Source: Mycolicibacterium setense (lineage in GTDB: Bacteria; Actinomycetota; Actinomycetes; Mycobacteriales; Mycobacteriaceae). Taken from it: DNA of 64,000 nucleotides. Position 1 is the stretch's first letter. Each line of letters begins with the position of its first letter. The position numbers were made by a program, and so were the translations under genes. Below, piece by piece: positions 37,901 to 46,548 of the stretch. Under the pieces are notes generated by a model. That model was not told the DNA's origin and did no database searches. It was given only the letters and a program-made list of their open reading frames with translations. The DNA lies in contig NZ_JTJW01000005.1 of assembly GCF_000805385.1 (NCBI RefSeq), positions 124,001-188,000 on the forward strand. The letters run 5' to 3'.

Positions 37901-40900
37901 AGGCCCGCTTCAAGTCGAGTCGCTCACCCGTCGATCCGAACATTCTTGCTTGTACGCCCACGCTGGAGTTGGGCATCGACATTGGCGATCTGAGCACGGT
38001 GGCGCTCGCGTCGCTCCCTCGCTCCACCGCCAACTACCTGCAACGGATCGGCCGCGCGGGCCGAAGCACGGGCAACGCGTTCATCCTCGCCGCGGTGTCG
38101 AGCAGCCCACGAGACCTCTACTACTTCGCGCAACCAACACATTTGATCGCAGGCGAAGTCTTGCCTCCGGGCGCCTACTTGAACGCGACCGAACTGCTGC
38201 ACCGCCAATACTTTGCGTTCTGCCTTGACCGGCTGGCCGCCGGAGAGATCGCTATCGCGCAGCCGATGCCCGCCAAGCTTGACGCGGCGCTCGACCGCGG
38301 AATGGATGGCGGCAATTGGTTGCGTTCGTTCGTCGATGCGGTGACCGGGGATGCTGACAACTTGGCAGCGAAATTCCTCGACCTGTTCGGCATACAACTC
38401 GGCACGGATGCGCGGGAGAACTTGCGCACCTACGCCCGCGCGGGCCTGCGCGACGATGCCGCGCGTGCTGCGCTCAAATGGCAGACCGAAGGCGACGAAA
38501 TACGCAGCCGGCTCGGTCAACTCGCAAAGGTCATCGCCGACCTGGACAGGCACGGCCACCTGGATGACAAGCAGGTCGAGGATCGCAAACGGTGTGCCGG
38601 CGAATCCAAGGCCCTGGCCGACCAGCTGTATGAACGCGGAAAGCAAGAGACGCTGACGGGGCTCAGCGGTGTCGGGTTGTTGCCCAACTACAACCTGCTC
38701 GACGACTCGACCACTCTCGACGTCCACCTCTGGTGGATCGCCAACGAAGGCAAGTCATCGGAACCGCAGGCACTCGATCTGTCCTACCAACGCAGCAGCA
38801 GCATCGCGCTCACCGAACTCGCGCCCGGCGCCTTCTTCTATGCGGGCGGGAAGCGCGTCGAGATCGACGCGGTCGACGTCGGGCCTGCCACGCAACCGCT
38901 GTGGCGGCGGACCAGGTTGTGCCCGTCATGCGGCTGGGGTAGCACCGACGTGGAGGCGAACCTGCCTTCCTGCCCCAGATGCCACAACCCGGCGGTCGCC
39001 GATTCCGGCGCAATCCACAAAGTGCTTGCGCTACAAAAGGTGTCTGCAGTCCACCGCCTGGATGACGCGTTGATCGACGACGAGGCTGAAGACCGCACCC
39101 GCACCTTCTTCGGCACCGTCAGCGGAGTCGACATCGCTCCGAGCGATATCACCAAAGCTTGGCGGCTCAAGGATCGGGTCTTCGGCGCCGAGTACGCCCG
39201 ATCTGCCAACATCCGAACACTCAACCTCGGCCTCGGTGACGCGCTCGGCAACCAGGTCGACATCGCAGGGGAGACCCTCGGGGCCGCCGGGTTCAATACC
39301 TGTGCACACTGTGGCGTCGTCGCGCGGCGGGTCACCGAGACCGAAGAGGTCCGACACCGCGGCTTTTGTTCCACCCGACGAGGTACACCCGAGCAGTGGG
39401 AGAACCTCCTGCTGTCCCACGAACTCCGCACGCAAGCCGTTCGACTGTTGTTGCCGGTATCGATGCTCCATTACGAGACGACGCAGGCGTCGTTTAAAGG
39501 CGCTTTGCTGTTGGGGCTGCGGCGGGACTTCGGTGGAGACCCGCAACATCTCAATGTTCTCGCGTCGAGCATGGGTGACGGCTCATCCGTTCGACGATTC
39601 CTGGTGCTACACGACACGGTGCCCGGAGGCACCGGTTATCTCGACCGGTTCGGAGAACCAGGCCGCATGAAGGCGATCCTCGAGCTGGCCCGTACTGCAT
39701 TGCGCGAATGCCCTTGCCGCACTGAGGAAACCGCCGCGTGTCACCGCTGCCTCTATGGTGTCTTGTCCGCACGGGAGATGCCGCATGCGTCTCGCGAATC
39801 GGCGTTGAAGCTGCTCGACGACTTCCTGGATGAGTGGGACGTCGAGGAGATCGCGACGGTCACCGGCATCGACATCGCCCCGGTTCAACTCAGTGAACTC
39901 GAGATGCAGTTTCGAGAGGTGCTGAAGACCCACGTCGCCAGCAGGCCGGGATGCTCCGTCGAGACAGCGAATGGGTCCACGGGTGAAGAGCTGGATCTGC
40001 GGCTGGTGGGGTCCGAGGGCGACGTTCGGCGTTGGCGGATGAGACCGCTGGTGCAGGTGAAGGCGTCGGTATGGACCGAACCCGACTTCTTGCTGACCCG
40101 CAGTGATGCACAGGACCTCGACGTTGCCATCTACCTGGATGGGCGCAAGTTCCACGCCAGTCCAGAGAACAATCGCACCGCGGACGATGCGGTGAAGCGC
40201 GATGCGCTGCGAAGGGACGGTAAGCGGGTGTGGTCCATCACCTGGGACGACGTTCAGGCCTTCGAATCCAACAAGATGAAAGCCGCGGTCCCTGACTTGG
40301 TTCACCAGCAGGTTCAGAACACTGCGAGCGCTGCCGTTCAGGACGTCCGATTGAAAACGCTGTGGCAGAACCCGATCGACATGCTGATCGAGTACCTGTC
40401 CGACCCGCAGGCAGACGTGTGGCCGCGAGGAGCGTTCGCGACTGTCATGGGTCTGGTCAATCCGCCGGGTAAGCACGGCGCCGAGCCGGCGGTCCAGACA
40501 CACGCAGCAGGCCTCGCCGATGCACTGCGAACTTGTCTGGCCGGCGCACTGCCTGCGTCGGATCCGAAGGGCACGATCCTTGTCGTCCCGAGAACCGGGC
40601 GAGAGGGTCTACCGCTGTACATCTGCGCTGACCCCGCGAACTTCGAACCGACTACGGGCGTCCTGGCCGTCCTGGACGACAGCGACGCCGAAGTTGGCAG
40701 CCCGAAGCACTCCGCCCGATGGCACGATTGGCTTCGATGGTCGAACCTCTTGCAATTCCTGACCGTCCCACGACACGGCGAGTCGATGCCGCTCCGGATG
40801 GCCGAGGTCTGGACTCGGAAGTCCGCCGACGCCTTCGCCGGCGTTCACGTTCCGCTCAGTGTCGTGGGCGCCGGCAGTATCGACGTAGGTTTCGCTCCGA

Positions 40901-41196
40901 CGGGTGAGTGGCAGGAAGTTCTCCAGTACACAGATGCGAGCCTCGCGGACCTCGTGGCCGAATTGGCGCAACGTGACGTGGTGGTTCCGGAGCCGGGCGC
41001 CGAGGTCGGCCCCGACGAGTCGGTGTGGCAGGTGGAATTGGCATGGCCTGCCGCGAAAGTCGCAGTCGTGGTCGACGACCATCCCGATCGTGAAGCGTGG
41101 TTGGCTGCCGCGAATTGGAAAGTGGTCAATGCGGGCCTTGCGGGCGAACCCGGATCGTTGGCGGACCTGTTGTCCGAGCACGTTGGAGGTAACTGA
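34945..41196 (+). CDS. Large DEAD-like helicase with DUF1998 (DruE/MrfA-like) and possible nuclease-like tail
   Basis: This 2083-residue protein has an SF2 core: TGTGSGKTESFLVPLL (about residue 106), VLDEFHTYDGAQG (DEFH, about 232), VATSATLGGG (about 274), TPTLELGIDIGDLS and LQRIGRAGRSTG (about 1034). Cysteine pairs (CPSCGARN, CPTCHH) follow the core. A DUF1998 block with ECPCRTEETAACHRCLYG lies near 1580-1605. Downstream, PDFLLT ... DVAIYLDGRKFHAS ... VWSITWDDV (about 1700-1770) resembles PD-(D/E)XK nucleases of the Vsr/DUF559 type. Size and layout recall Druantia DruE and the repair helicase MrfA. GTG 34945 overlaps the drmMI stop. It is not part of textbook DISARM. Confidence 0.85.
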   Translation: MSDPTFPSLLEGETRDSIVEYLSTTFALADEVARGALGEFLRDPESGVFRGPYLMVRTPYKPVDANWNSSLEWMPHGFRPFQHQAEAFGRLSTFGKAAQPTIVTTGTGSGKTESFLVPLLDHARRASTRGERGIKAIILYPMNALVTDQARRLAAYLHDDPTLSGVTAGVYIGGEGRRKIANRHQLVDHRETLRQNPPDILLTNYKMLDLLLLRQGDNPLWDNATATMQYLVLDEFHTYDGAQGTDVAMLIRRLGARLRVAEAGRPLGRITPVATSATLGGGTRSEELRQFAETIFGCVFDRHSLVVETALSASEVVPEVDYELEIPSVDSILASAIPDASVAGSWEPLARAVLEPHADSDSDVVIDYRDPVAIGEILRTHFLTRVVIDALKDRPLTPTEAVVRIAQDGVLPWGVHNSTRPEEVQLALLKFLALLSVARVDDGQGNLRPLISVQVQLWVRELTRMIRKVGSAPEFAWWHDGPADLSSYLPAAHCRVCGRSGWVANTTELGESLAGEAVAVWRNSARSAARSKSRVLLLASSDEANVKYLNTETLELVPAGDDAALPVHVTPDDEQAADQVCPSCGARNAIRFMGSSLATLVSVGLTSEFGSTLLADSEKKTLVFTDSVQDAAHRASFIEGRAFQFNFRSKLLGATGAERTSLSDTARRLLADTPIDDIYPITPPDFIRRLGLDGEWLAHDYDGHLQDVLNSRIAFQAQLEVGLNSRIGRTLELTGALAVDVDVNLDVVAQRTREAHQIMPQLSLDSALDVIAYPTWIYGLVDHLRVNGGVHHPWLTSYVHAEGKRWSIWGGSAEGMPKFPWGRPAPSFYTTGAAGKSDFQSLNPRGESWLTDWTKRCLKVDNAEARALLSDVVNLLAGEDGPLEQRTGEKGSKIYGLTADKIILDPVSIVRLQCPTCHHLQPAAASRAQLWQGGVCPRMRCTGHLERVDIEPVNFYRTMYQSHRIRRIVSQEHTGLLDREEREELEARFKSSRSPVDPNILACTPTLELGIDIGDLSTVALASLPRSTANYLQRIGRAGRSTGNAFILAAVSSSPRDLYYFAQPTHLIAGEVLPPGAYLNATELLHRQYFAFCLDRLAAGEIAIAQPMPAKLDAALDRGMDGGNWLRSFVDAVTGDADNLAAKFLDLFGIQLGTDARENLRTYARAGLRDDAARAALKWQTEGDEIRSRLGQLAKVIADLDRHGHLDDKQVEDRKRCAGESKALADQLYERGKQETLTGLSGVGLLPNYNLLDDSTTLDVHLWWIANEGKSSEPQALDLSYQRSSSIALTELAPGAFFYAGGKRVEIDAVDVGPATQPLWRRTRLCPSCGWGSTDVEANLPSCPRCHNPAVADSGAIHKVLALQKVSAVHRLDDALIDDEAEDRTRTFFGTVSGVDIAPSDITKAWRLKDRVFGAEYARSANIRTLNLGLGDALGNQVDIAGETLGAAGFNTCAHCGVVARRVTETEEVRHRGFCSTRRGTPEQWENLLLSHELRTQAVRLLLPVSMLHYETTQASFKGALLLGLRRDFGGDPQHLNVLASSMGDGSSVRRFLVLHDTVPGGTGYLDRFGEPGRMKAILELARTALRECPCRTEETAACHRCLYGVLSAREMPHASRESALKLLDDFLDEWDVEEIATVTGIDIAPVQLSELEMQFREVLKTHVASRPGCSVETANGSTGEELDLRLVGSEGDVRRWRMRPLVQVKASVWTEPDFLLTRSDAQDLDVAIYLDGRKFHASPENNRTADDAVKRDALRRDGKRVWSITWDDVQAFESNKMKAAVPDLVHQQVQNTASAAVQDVRLKTLWQNPIDMLIEYLSDPQADVWPRGAFATVMGLVNPPGKHGAEPAVQTHAAGLADALRTCLAGALPASDPKGTILVVPRTGREGLPLYICADPANFEPTTGVLAVLDDSDAEVGSPKHSARWHDWLRWSNLLQFLTVPRHGESMPLRMAEVWTRKSADAFAGVHVPLSVVGAGSIDVGFAPTGEWQEVLQYTDASLADLVAELAQRDVVVPEPGAEVGPDESVWQVELAWPAAKVAVVVDDHPDREAWLAAANWKVVNAGLAGEPGSLADLLSEHVGGN

Positions 41197-43364
41197 TGAA
41201 GACCACCGTCCTCATGCACGATCTGTTCGAGAACTCGTACAACGACCTCGATGGGAGCGTGAAGGGTCGCGTCCTGTCGTTCATGGTGAAGTTGCAGCAG
41301 GACCCGAATGGGACCGGCCTGGACTTCAAGCACCCGAAGGGCGCCGCCAGCAAGCATGTGCGAACGGCGCGGGTGAACGACCATTACCGCGCCGTCCTGG
41401 TCAACGCGGGCGCCGACGACGACAACAGCACACTTTGGCTGGTCGCGGTGAAGAAGCACGACGCCGCGTACAAGTTCGCCGAGACGTTGACGCTCCAAGT
41501 CAACCAGAAGACCGGTGCTGCTGAGCTTTTCGACCCGATCGCACTCGGCGAAGCGCTGGACCACGCACGTGCCGAACCGCCGGCAAGTGCTGGTTCCGAG
41601 CCCGTCATGCCGTCCACTGTCAGCCAGGCTGATCTCGAACGGTTCGGTGTGGCGCCTGAGGTAGCCGTAGAGCTCAAGCAGGTCTCGACCGAGGATGCGC
41701 TGCAGAAGGTCATCGAAGCGCTTCCGGCTTCGCAGGGCAACGCCGTGCTCGACCTGGCGTTCGGAAAGGACCCACAAGATGTTTGGAACGACCTCGTCAT
41801 CGACGAACCTGGTCCGATCGATCCGAATGATATCGAGACCGCGCTCAAGAGGCCGCTGTCCCGCTTGAGCTTTACTGCCGTCGACGGTGACAACGAGGAG
41901 GAGTTGCGGGCTGTCCTGGAAGGAGACTTCGCGAAGTGGCGGGTATGGTTGCATCCGCTGCAGCGCAAGCTCGCAACCCACAGTGGATGGAATGGCCCGT
42001 TCCGGGTGACGGGCGGCGCGGGCACCGGCAAGACTGTCACGGCGATCCACCGGGCACGCTTCCTCGCCAGGCAGTTGGATTCGAGCGGAGCCGATCCGAA
42101 GATGAAGGTGCTGTTCACCACCTTCACTCGCAATCTCGCCCAGACGATAGAAAGCCAGCTGATCCAATTGGCCGGTCCGTCGATCACCGACCGAGTTCAC
42201 GTCGTCAATCTGGATGCATTGGCTCGTACGGTCGTCGCGGCGACCGACAACGGGCGGAAGTTCGTGAACTCGTCAAAGGTCACTCCCGAGTATCAGCTGG
42301 AACAGCTCTGGCGCACAGCGGCACAGTCGTCGAAAGGCAACTGGGATCCGGGCTTCCTCAATGACGAATGGTCGGAAGTGATTCTCGGTAACGGGATCGT
42401 CGACGAGGCCGAGTATCTCCGTGTCGCACGCAGCGGTCGATCGCAACGGTTGACCCGTCCGCAACGCGGTGACGTGTGGCTCGCAATCCAACAGTTCCAG
42501 CTGCTCATGCGTGCACAAGGATTGACAACTTTCAAAGAGCTGGCCTCGCGTGCAGCGACGTCATTGGAGGCAGATTCCTCACTGCGAGACCAGTTCGGCT
42601 ACCGCCATGCCGTGATCGATGAAGCCCAAGACCTGCATCCGGCGCACTGGAAGTTGTTGCGTGCGTTGGTCCCAGCTGGGACTGACGACCTCTTCATCGT
42701 CGGCGACGCACACCAGAGGATCTACGGTAAGCCGGCACCATTGTCGAGATTCGGTATCGAGACACGCGGGCGCGCGCGCCGGCTGACAGTCAACTATCGG
42801 ACCAGCCGCGAAATCCTCCGATGGTCCTTGCAGATGGCCGACGCTGACGCCGACGATCTCGACACGTCTTCGGACACCCTCGCCGGTGCGCGGTCGGTGT
42901 TCACCGGTCCAGAGCCCGAGTCGCTCGGCTTCATGAGTAAGCCCGAAGAGGACAAGGGTCTGGTTGCAAAGATCGAGCAGTGGGTGGCAGACGGCTATGC
43001 GAAGTCGGACATCGCAGTCTTCGTCTACGAAAGGAACGAGGTCCGCGAGATCAGCGAGTCGCTCGAAGCCGCCGGCGTCGGAGCGGAGGTCGTGAACGAG
43101 AGCACCAAGGAGGAGAAGCTCGGTGACGTCGTTCGTGTCATGACGATGCACCGAGCGAAAGGTCTTGAGTACCGCGCGGTCGCGATTGCAAGCCTTGGCT
43201 CGAAATCGTTCCCGCCCTATTACGTTCAGCAGAAGCAAGGCGATGAACGCGAGCAGGAGAAGAAGAAGCTGCTTCGGGTGTTGTACGTCGCCGGTACACG
43301 GGCGCGGGAGAGGCTGGCGCTGTTCTGGACGGGGGAGTTGTCCCCGCTACTCAACCGGGAATAG
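41196..43364 (+). CDS. RelE-like domain fused to UvrD-type SF1 helicase
   Basis: The 722-residue protein begins with a region of about 95 residues that reads like a RelE/ParE-type fold: LFENSYNDLDGSVKGRVLSF, then HPKGAASKHVRTARVNDHYR and LWLVAVKKHDAAYKFAE. After a linker comes an SF1 helicase: TGGAGTGKTVTAIHRA (about 272), VIDEAQDLHP (about 472), IVGDAHQRIYGK (about 500), TMHRAKGLEYRAV (about 647) and LYVAGTRARERL (about 693). The start overlaps the previous stop by one base, so the gene ends the operon. Such RelE-helicase fusions are known in bacteria, but the toxin-like part may only serve as a binding module here. No antitoxin gene is adjacent. Confidence 0.87.
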   Translation: MKTTVLMHDLFENSYNDLDGSVKGRVLSFMVKLQQDPNGTGLDFKHPKGAASKHVRTARVNDHYRAVLVNAGADDDNSTLWLVAVKKHDAAYKFAETLTLQVNQKTGAAELFDPIALGEALDHARAEPPASAGSEPVMPSTVSQADLERFGVAPEVAVELKQVSTEDALQKVIEALPASQGNAVLDLAFGKDPQDVWNDLVIDEPGPIDPNDIETALKRPLSRLSFTAVDGDNEEELRAVLEGDFAKWRVWLHPLQRKLATHSGWNGPFRVTGGAGTGKTVTAIHRARFLARQLDSSGADPKMKVLFTTFTRNLAQTIESQLIQLAGPSITDRVHVVNLDALARTVVAATDNGRKFVNSSKVTPEYQLEQLWRTAAQSSKGNWDPGFLNDEWSEVILGNGIVDEAEYLRVARSGRSQRLTRPQRGDVWLAIQQFQLLMRAQGLTTFKELASRAATSLEADSSLRDQFGYRHAVIDEAQDLHPAHWKLLRALVPAGTDDLFIVGDAHQRIYGKPAPLSRFGIETRGRARRLTVNYRTSREILRWSLQMADADADDLDTSSDTLAGARSVFTGPEPESLGFMSKPEEDKGLVAKIEQWVADGYAKSDIAVFVYERNEVREISESLEAAGVGAEVVNESTKEEKLGDVVRVMTMHRAKGLEYRAVAIASLGSKSFPPYYVQQKQGDEREQEKKKLLRVLYVAGTRARERLALFWTGELSPLLNRE

Positions 43365-44226
43365 GACCAACCGTCTTGGCGGACTTTACATTCTTCAGTC
43401 TGCCGCCTTGGACGGCTGCACGGAGATCGATGTCGTCGTCTGTGATCCGACCCTTTCGCTTGATCAACTTGCTCGTGCGGGCCTCCAAGTCGACTCCGTA
43501 GAAGACCCAAAGAGAATATGCGGCCGCGCGGGCCTCGGCGTATGCGATTTCTCCGTCTGACAGGCGTATGCGAGGCTCGTCGTCCACAGTGGATTTGACT
43601 GCAACATGATGGGTTTCACCATTCGGATGCCGGACGATAAGTGAGAAGTACTGGCCGGTGGGCGCAAGGAAGATCTTCGCCGAGGGCCACTGCGCCTTGG
43701 CCTCTGATGTTGCGAGCTTGACCGCCAAGTCGTGGACCTCGTCTTTGGCGGTCTTTGCCGACTGGGAGACCGTCTTCTTCACCATTCGCTTGGACGCCGC
43801 CTTCTTGGTCGCTTTTCGGCCAAGTCCGACTGCGACGATGGCGTCGAATGCCTTCTGGTCGATCGTGCGTACACCCGTCCGAAAATGGAGTCCGACTTCC
43901 TTCGGCAATCGTCCGTCGGCGCCCGGCTCCATGTAGCGGTCGTCTTGCTTGAGAGGCACTGTGGCAGCAAATGGCCGGTAGTTGGTGATCGCGCATCGCA
44001 GCCTACCGTCGTCCGTCGGTGTCACTGCGCCGACCACTCCTGTTCCGAAGTAGTGAGGGACCTGAATACTGCCAGTCGCAGACCGTTTGCCTCGGTAATA
44101 GACGAAGGACTCGCCGGGCTGGACGAACTTCTGATACCGCCTCGGGAATTCGTAGCTCGTGCCCAGTCTGTCGTCATATGTGATTGCAGCGGCGCTCTTC
44201 TCATTCTGGGTTAGCACAAGCGGCAC
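43351..44226 (-). CDS. Candidate restriction protein: PUA/EVE-like reader plus DUF3883-like domain
   Basis: This 291-residue protein has an N-terminal segment, YEFPRRYQKFVQPGESFVYY with VPHYFGTGVVGAV, that looks like the PUA/EVE-type readers found in front of restriction enzymes. The C-terminal part (about 170-260) contains GETHHVAVKSTVDDEPRIRL and AYAEARAAAYSLWVFYGVDL. This resembles DUF3883 domains, which carry a nuclease-like core. A lysine-rich linker joins the two. It is the last gene of a minus-strand operon with an SF2 helicase 48 bases upstream and overlaps the end of the RelE-UvrD gene by 14 bases. Function as a modified-DNA restriction enzyme is inference from domain pattern and neighbours. 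Confidence 0.65.
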   Translation of the reverse strand: MPLVLTQNEKSAAAITYDDRLGTSYEFPRRYQKFVQPGESFVYYRGKRSATGSIQVPHYFGTGVVGAVTPTDDGRLRCAITNYRPFAATVPLKQDDRYMEPGADGRLPKEVGLHFRTGVRTIDQKAFDAIVAVGLGRKATKKAASKRMVKKTVSQSAKTAKDEVHDLAVKLATSEAKAQWPSAKIFLAPTGQYFSLIVRHPNGETHHVAVKSTVDDEPRIRLSDGEIAYAEARAAAYSLWVFYGVDLEARTSKLIKRKGRITDDDIDLRAAVQGGRLKNVKSAKTVGPIPG

Positions 44227-44274
44227 ATGCGCTCCTTCGGATCCAACTGGGTGCGTCGAGTTGTCAGCGGGCTG

Positions 44275-46047
44275 TCAATGAGCGTGGCGCATCTCGAGTT
44301 CGAGTGCCTCGTACTGGATGGTGGCGGGTTGATTCCGCCATTGGATGTTGTCGTCGACATCGATGATGAGACATTCCTTCGTTCCGCCGAAGGCCGGTCC
44401 TCGCATTCCCCGGCCGATCATCTGCTCGTACAGGATCGGGCTCGCGGTGGGACGCGCCACGATGACGCATCGCACGCTGGGCGCATCAAATCCTGTGGTC
44501 AGGACTCCGTAGTTGCAGAGAACGGAGAGGGAACCGTCGCGGAATCGTTCGATCGTCGCGCGTCGTGTTGCAGGTCTGGTGGTACCGAGCACACATGCCG
44601 CTGACCGGCCGGATCTTTGCAGAAGACTGGTCATTGCCTGGGCATGCTGCACCGAGCAGGCAAACACCAGCACGGGCCATTTCGGATCGAGGGCGAGTAA
44701 TCGCTCGATGAGCCGCCTGTTTCTGATGTGTTCTTCGCCTAGCCGGCGAAGAACGTCGGGATGGATGTCCTCGAAATCCTCGTAGAATTGGGCATGAGTT
44801 CTGTTGGAGCCCAGTTCAATTCGATCTGCATCGTAGTCGAGGCTTTCGACCTTGATCCTCGCCAACACGCTTTGGCTCCTCAAACTTTGTATGGGATCCT
44901 CGCCCAAACTTGCTGCGTTGAGGATGCGGTTATGGAAGCGGCGGCGAAGCCGGCGTGTTTCCTCTTCGCTGGTTCGGCGTGGGGTCGCGGTCAGCCCGAC
45001 CAACGCGGTGGCAGCGCTCTTTTCGCGGAAATTGAAGCCGAGCGCCGTGAGCACAGCTGTGTAGCTCGGCGCGAGCGCGCGGTGAGCCTCATCGATCACC
45101 ACCACGCCCGCCTTCTCGCCAAGGACTTGGAGGCCCTCTGACGTCAGATCACTTCCATCGCCGCGCGCCGCGGCCTGCAACTTCTGGATACTTGCAACAA
45201 CGGCGCCACACTCCCACGGCACTGCGTTCCTTGCTCCCCACAGGCGGCCGACCGTCAGCGTTTCGCGAAATGACGGCTTGCCGTGCCCCAGATCGAACCA
45301 GACCTCTCGGATGGCCTGTACCGCCTGCTCGCAGAGCTCTTCGCTCTGCGCGATCCAGAGGATAATGGGTCGGTCTGGTCGTGATTGTCTCCACGTCAGC
45401 AGAGCTTCTACCGCAGTACGTGTTTTACCGGCACCTGTGGGGAGTGTCAGTATCGCTCGGTTTTCGTCCTCTCGGCCGTCCAGCACCATCTGGAGCTGTT
45501 CGAAGAGCTCGTGCTGAAAATCAGCCAATGGCGGCAACTTGACACACGGCTCTACGTCGAGCGTATCGGGCAGCGATGCCTCACCTTTCCAGCCCGCAAA
45601 TGGCAACGGCATTCGAATTGTGCGTACGAAGTGCGTTGCCCACGATTTCCCAGGGTGCCACTTGCGTTGTGCGATGGCATTGGCCTTTGATCGATCGCCG
45701 CCACGGCCGCGAGTACTCGATTGGTAGTCATGCAGCCTTGTCAATGTGCGCGCGTCGCAGCGGCTTGCGATGATTCGACGTAGCTCGCGATCGGCAAGTA
45801 AGTCGGAACCGGCGAGTTCGACCAGCAGCTTGGCCAGGCTGGCGTCCGGCAACTTGAGGGTCTTTCGCGGAGCGGACTCCTGCTCGGCTGCGGCAACGAT
45901 CCATTCGATGGACCGTCCTCGGCTGTCGCTGGAGAATCGCGCGATTGCAGCTCGAGTTTGGGCGGGGGTCAGTGTGCGCTCCAAGAATCTGATCATGCGG
46001 ATCTGATCACTGCGACCCACGTCGCCCGGGTACATGATTTCGTTCAT
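44275..46047 (-). CDS. SF2 helicase (SSL2/DEAD-like)
   Basis: This 590-residue helicase has a short N-terminal helical domain and a complete core: LTLPTGAGKTRTAVEALL (about residue 203), VVIDEAHRALAPSYTAV (DEAH, about 316), GLTATPRRTSEEE, LCNYGVLTTGFDAPSVRCV and YEQMIGRGMRGPAFGGT (motif VI, about 541). The core resembles the C-terminal helicase of the GHKL fusion at 15263-20029 (GAGKTR, DEAH, SYTA, GRGxRGP). It lies between a zinc/coiled-coil gene and a nuclease-like gene with gaps of 42 and 48 bases. The three probably act together as a defence module separate from the DISARM-type operon. Confidence 0.88.
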   Translation of the reverse strand: MNEIMYPGDVGRSDQIRMIRFLERTLTPAQTRAAIARFSSDSRGRSIEWIVAAAEQESAPRKTLKLPDASLAKLLVELAGSDLLADRELRRIIASRCDARTLTRLHDYQSSTRGRGGDRSKANAIAQRKWHPGKSWATHFVRTIRMPLPFAGWKGEASLPDTLDVEPCVKLPPLADFQHELFEQLQMVLDGREDENRAILTLPTGAGKTRTAVEALLTWRQSRPDRPIILWIAQSEELCEQAVQAIREVWFDLGHGKPSFRETLTVGRLWGARNAVPWECGAVVASIQKLQAAARGDGSDLTSEGLQVLGEKAGVVVIDEAHRALAPSYTAVLTALGFNFREKSAATALVGLTATPRRTSEEETRRLRRRFHNRILNAASLGEDPIQSLRSQSVLARIKVESLDYDADRIELGSNRTHAQFYEDFEDIHPDVLRRLGEEHIRNRRLIERLLALDPKWPVLVFACSVQHAQAMTSLLQRSGRSAACVLGTTRPATRRATIERFRDGSLSVLCNYGVLTTGFDAPSVRCVIVARPTASPILYEQMIGRGMRGPAFGGTKECLIIDVDDNIQWRNQPATIQYEALELEMRHAH

Positions 46048-46089
46048 AGTCTCCTTCGCTGTTGGCGCAATCAGCTGCGGATTGGCGAG

Positions 46090-46548
46090 CTACTTGGGCT
46101 TTTGAGGCTTGTTCGGTGCGGAGCTATGTGTGTTGGTCCTCTGCGCTGCTCGTGCCGTCTGGAGGTGGTGCAACGTCTTTCGCTGGTTCTCGATCTTCTG
46201 CTTGTGCAAGTCGATGGTTTCTTTGGAAAGTTCCAGTTGATAAGTGAGCTGATTGATCTGGCGCCTGAGCTGTACGAGCTCGCTTTCTATTTGCGCGCTG
46301 CGTTCCTGCAGCCTGTCTCGGTCAATCTCCATGCGCCGTGCTGCATTCCGCCACCACTTCGCCTCGAACTGAGGCAGGACATCTTGGCAGCTGCGACAGA
46401 CTTTCGCCGGCCGGGCATCGCCTTCCCACTGGATTCTGCCGCCGTAATCATGGCCACACAGTGCCGTCGCACTTCGATTACGCAGGTAGTCCCAGTGGTG
46501 CGCGACACGAGACGTACCGTCTCGGACAAAATAGAACGGTGGTTCCAT
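46090..46548 (-). CDS. Zinc-knuckle/coiled-coil protein of unknown function
   Basis: This 152-residue protein has an N-terminal region with ALCGHDYGG and AKVCRSCQDVLP (about residues 29-58), a likely zinc-binding knuckle. Residues about 60-130 follow as one long coiled coil (RLQERSAQIESELVQLRR and onward), and the tail is basic and proline-rich. It is the first gene of the minus-strand operon with the SF2 helicase and the DUF3883-like protein, so it may tether or sense for that pair. No enzyme motif is present. I do not recognise the family. Confidence 0.6.
   Translation of the reverse strand: MEPPFYFVRDGTSRVAHHWDYLRNRSATALCGHDYGGRIQWEGDARPAKVCRSCQDVLPQFEAKWWRNAARRMEIDRDRLQERSAQIESELVQLRRQINQLTYQLELSKETIDLHKQKIENQRKTLHHLQTARAAQRTNTHSSAPNKPQKPK

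Noticed and set aside
15263..43364. BREX or Dnd-type system
   Set aside because: No PglZ, BrxL, BrxC or phosphorothioation (DndA-E) motifs were seen; DrmA, DrmB, DrmD and DrmMI explain the locus better.
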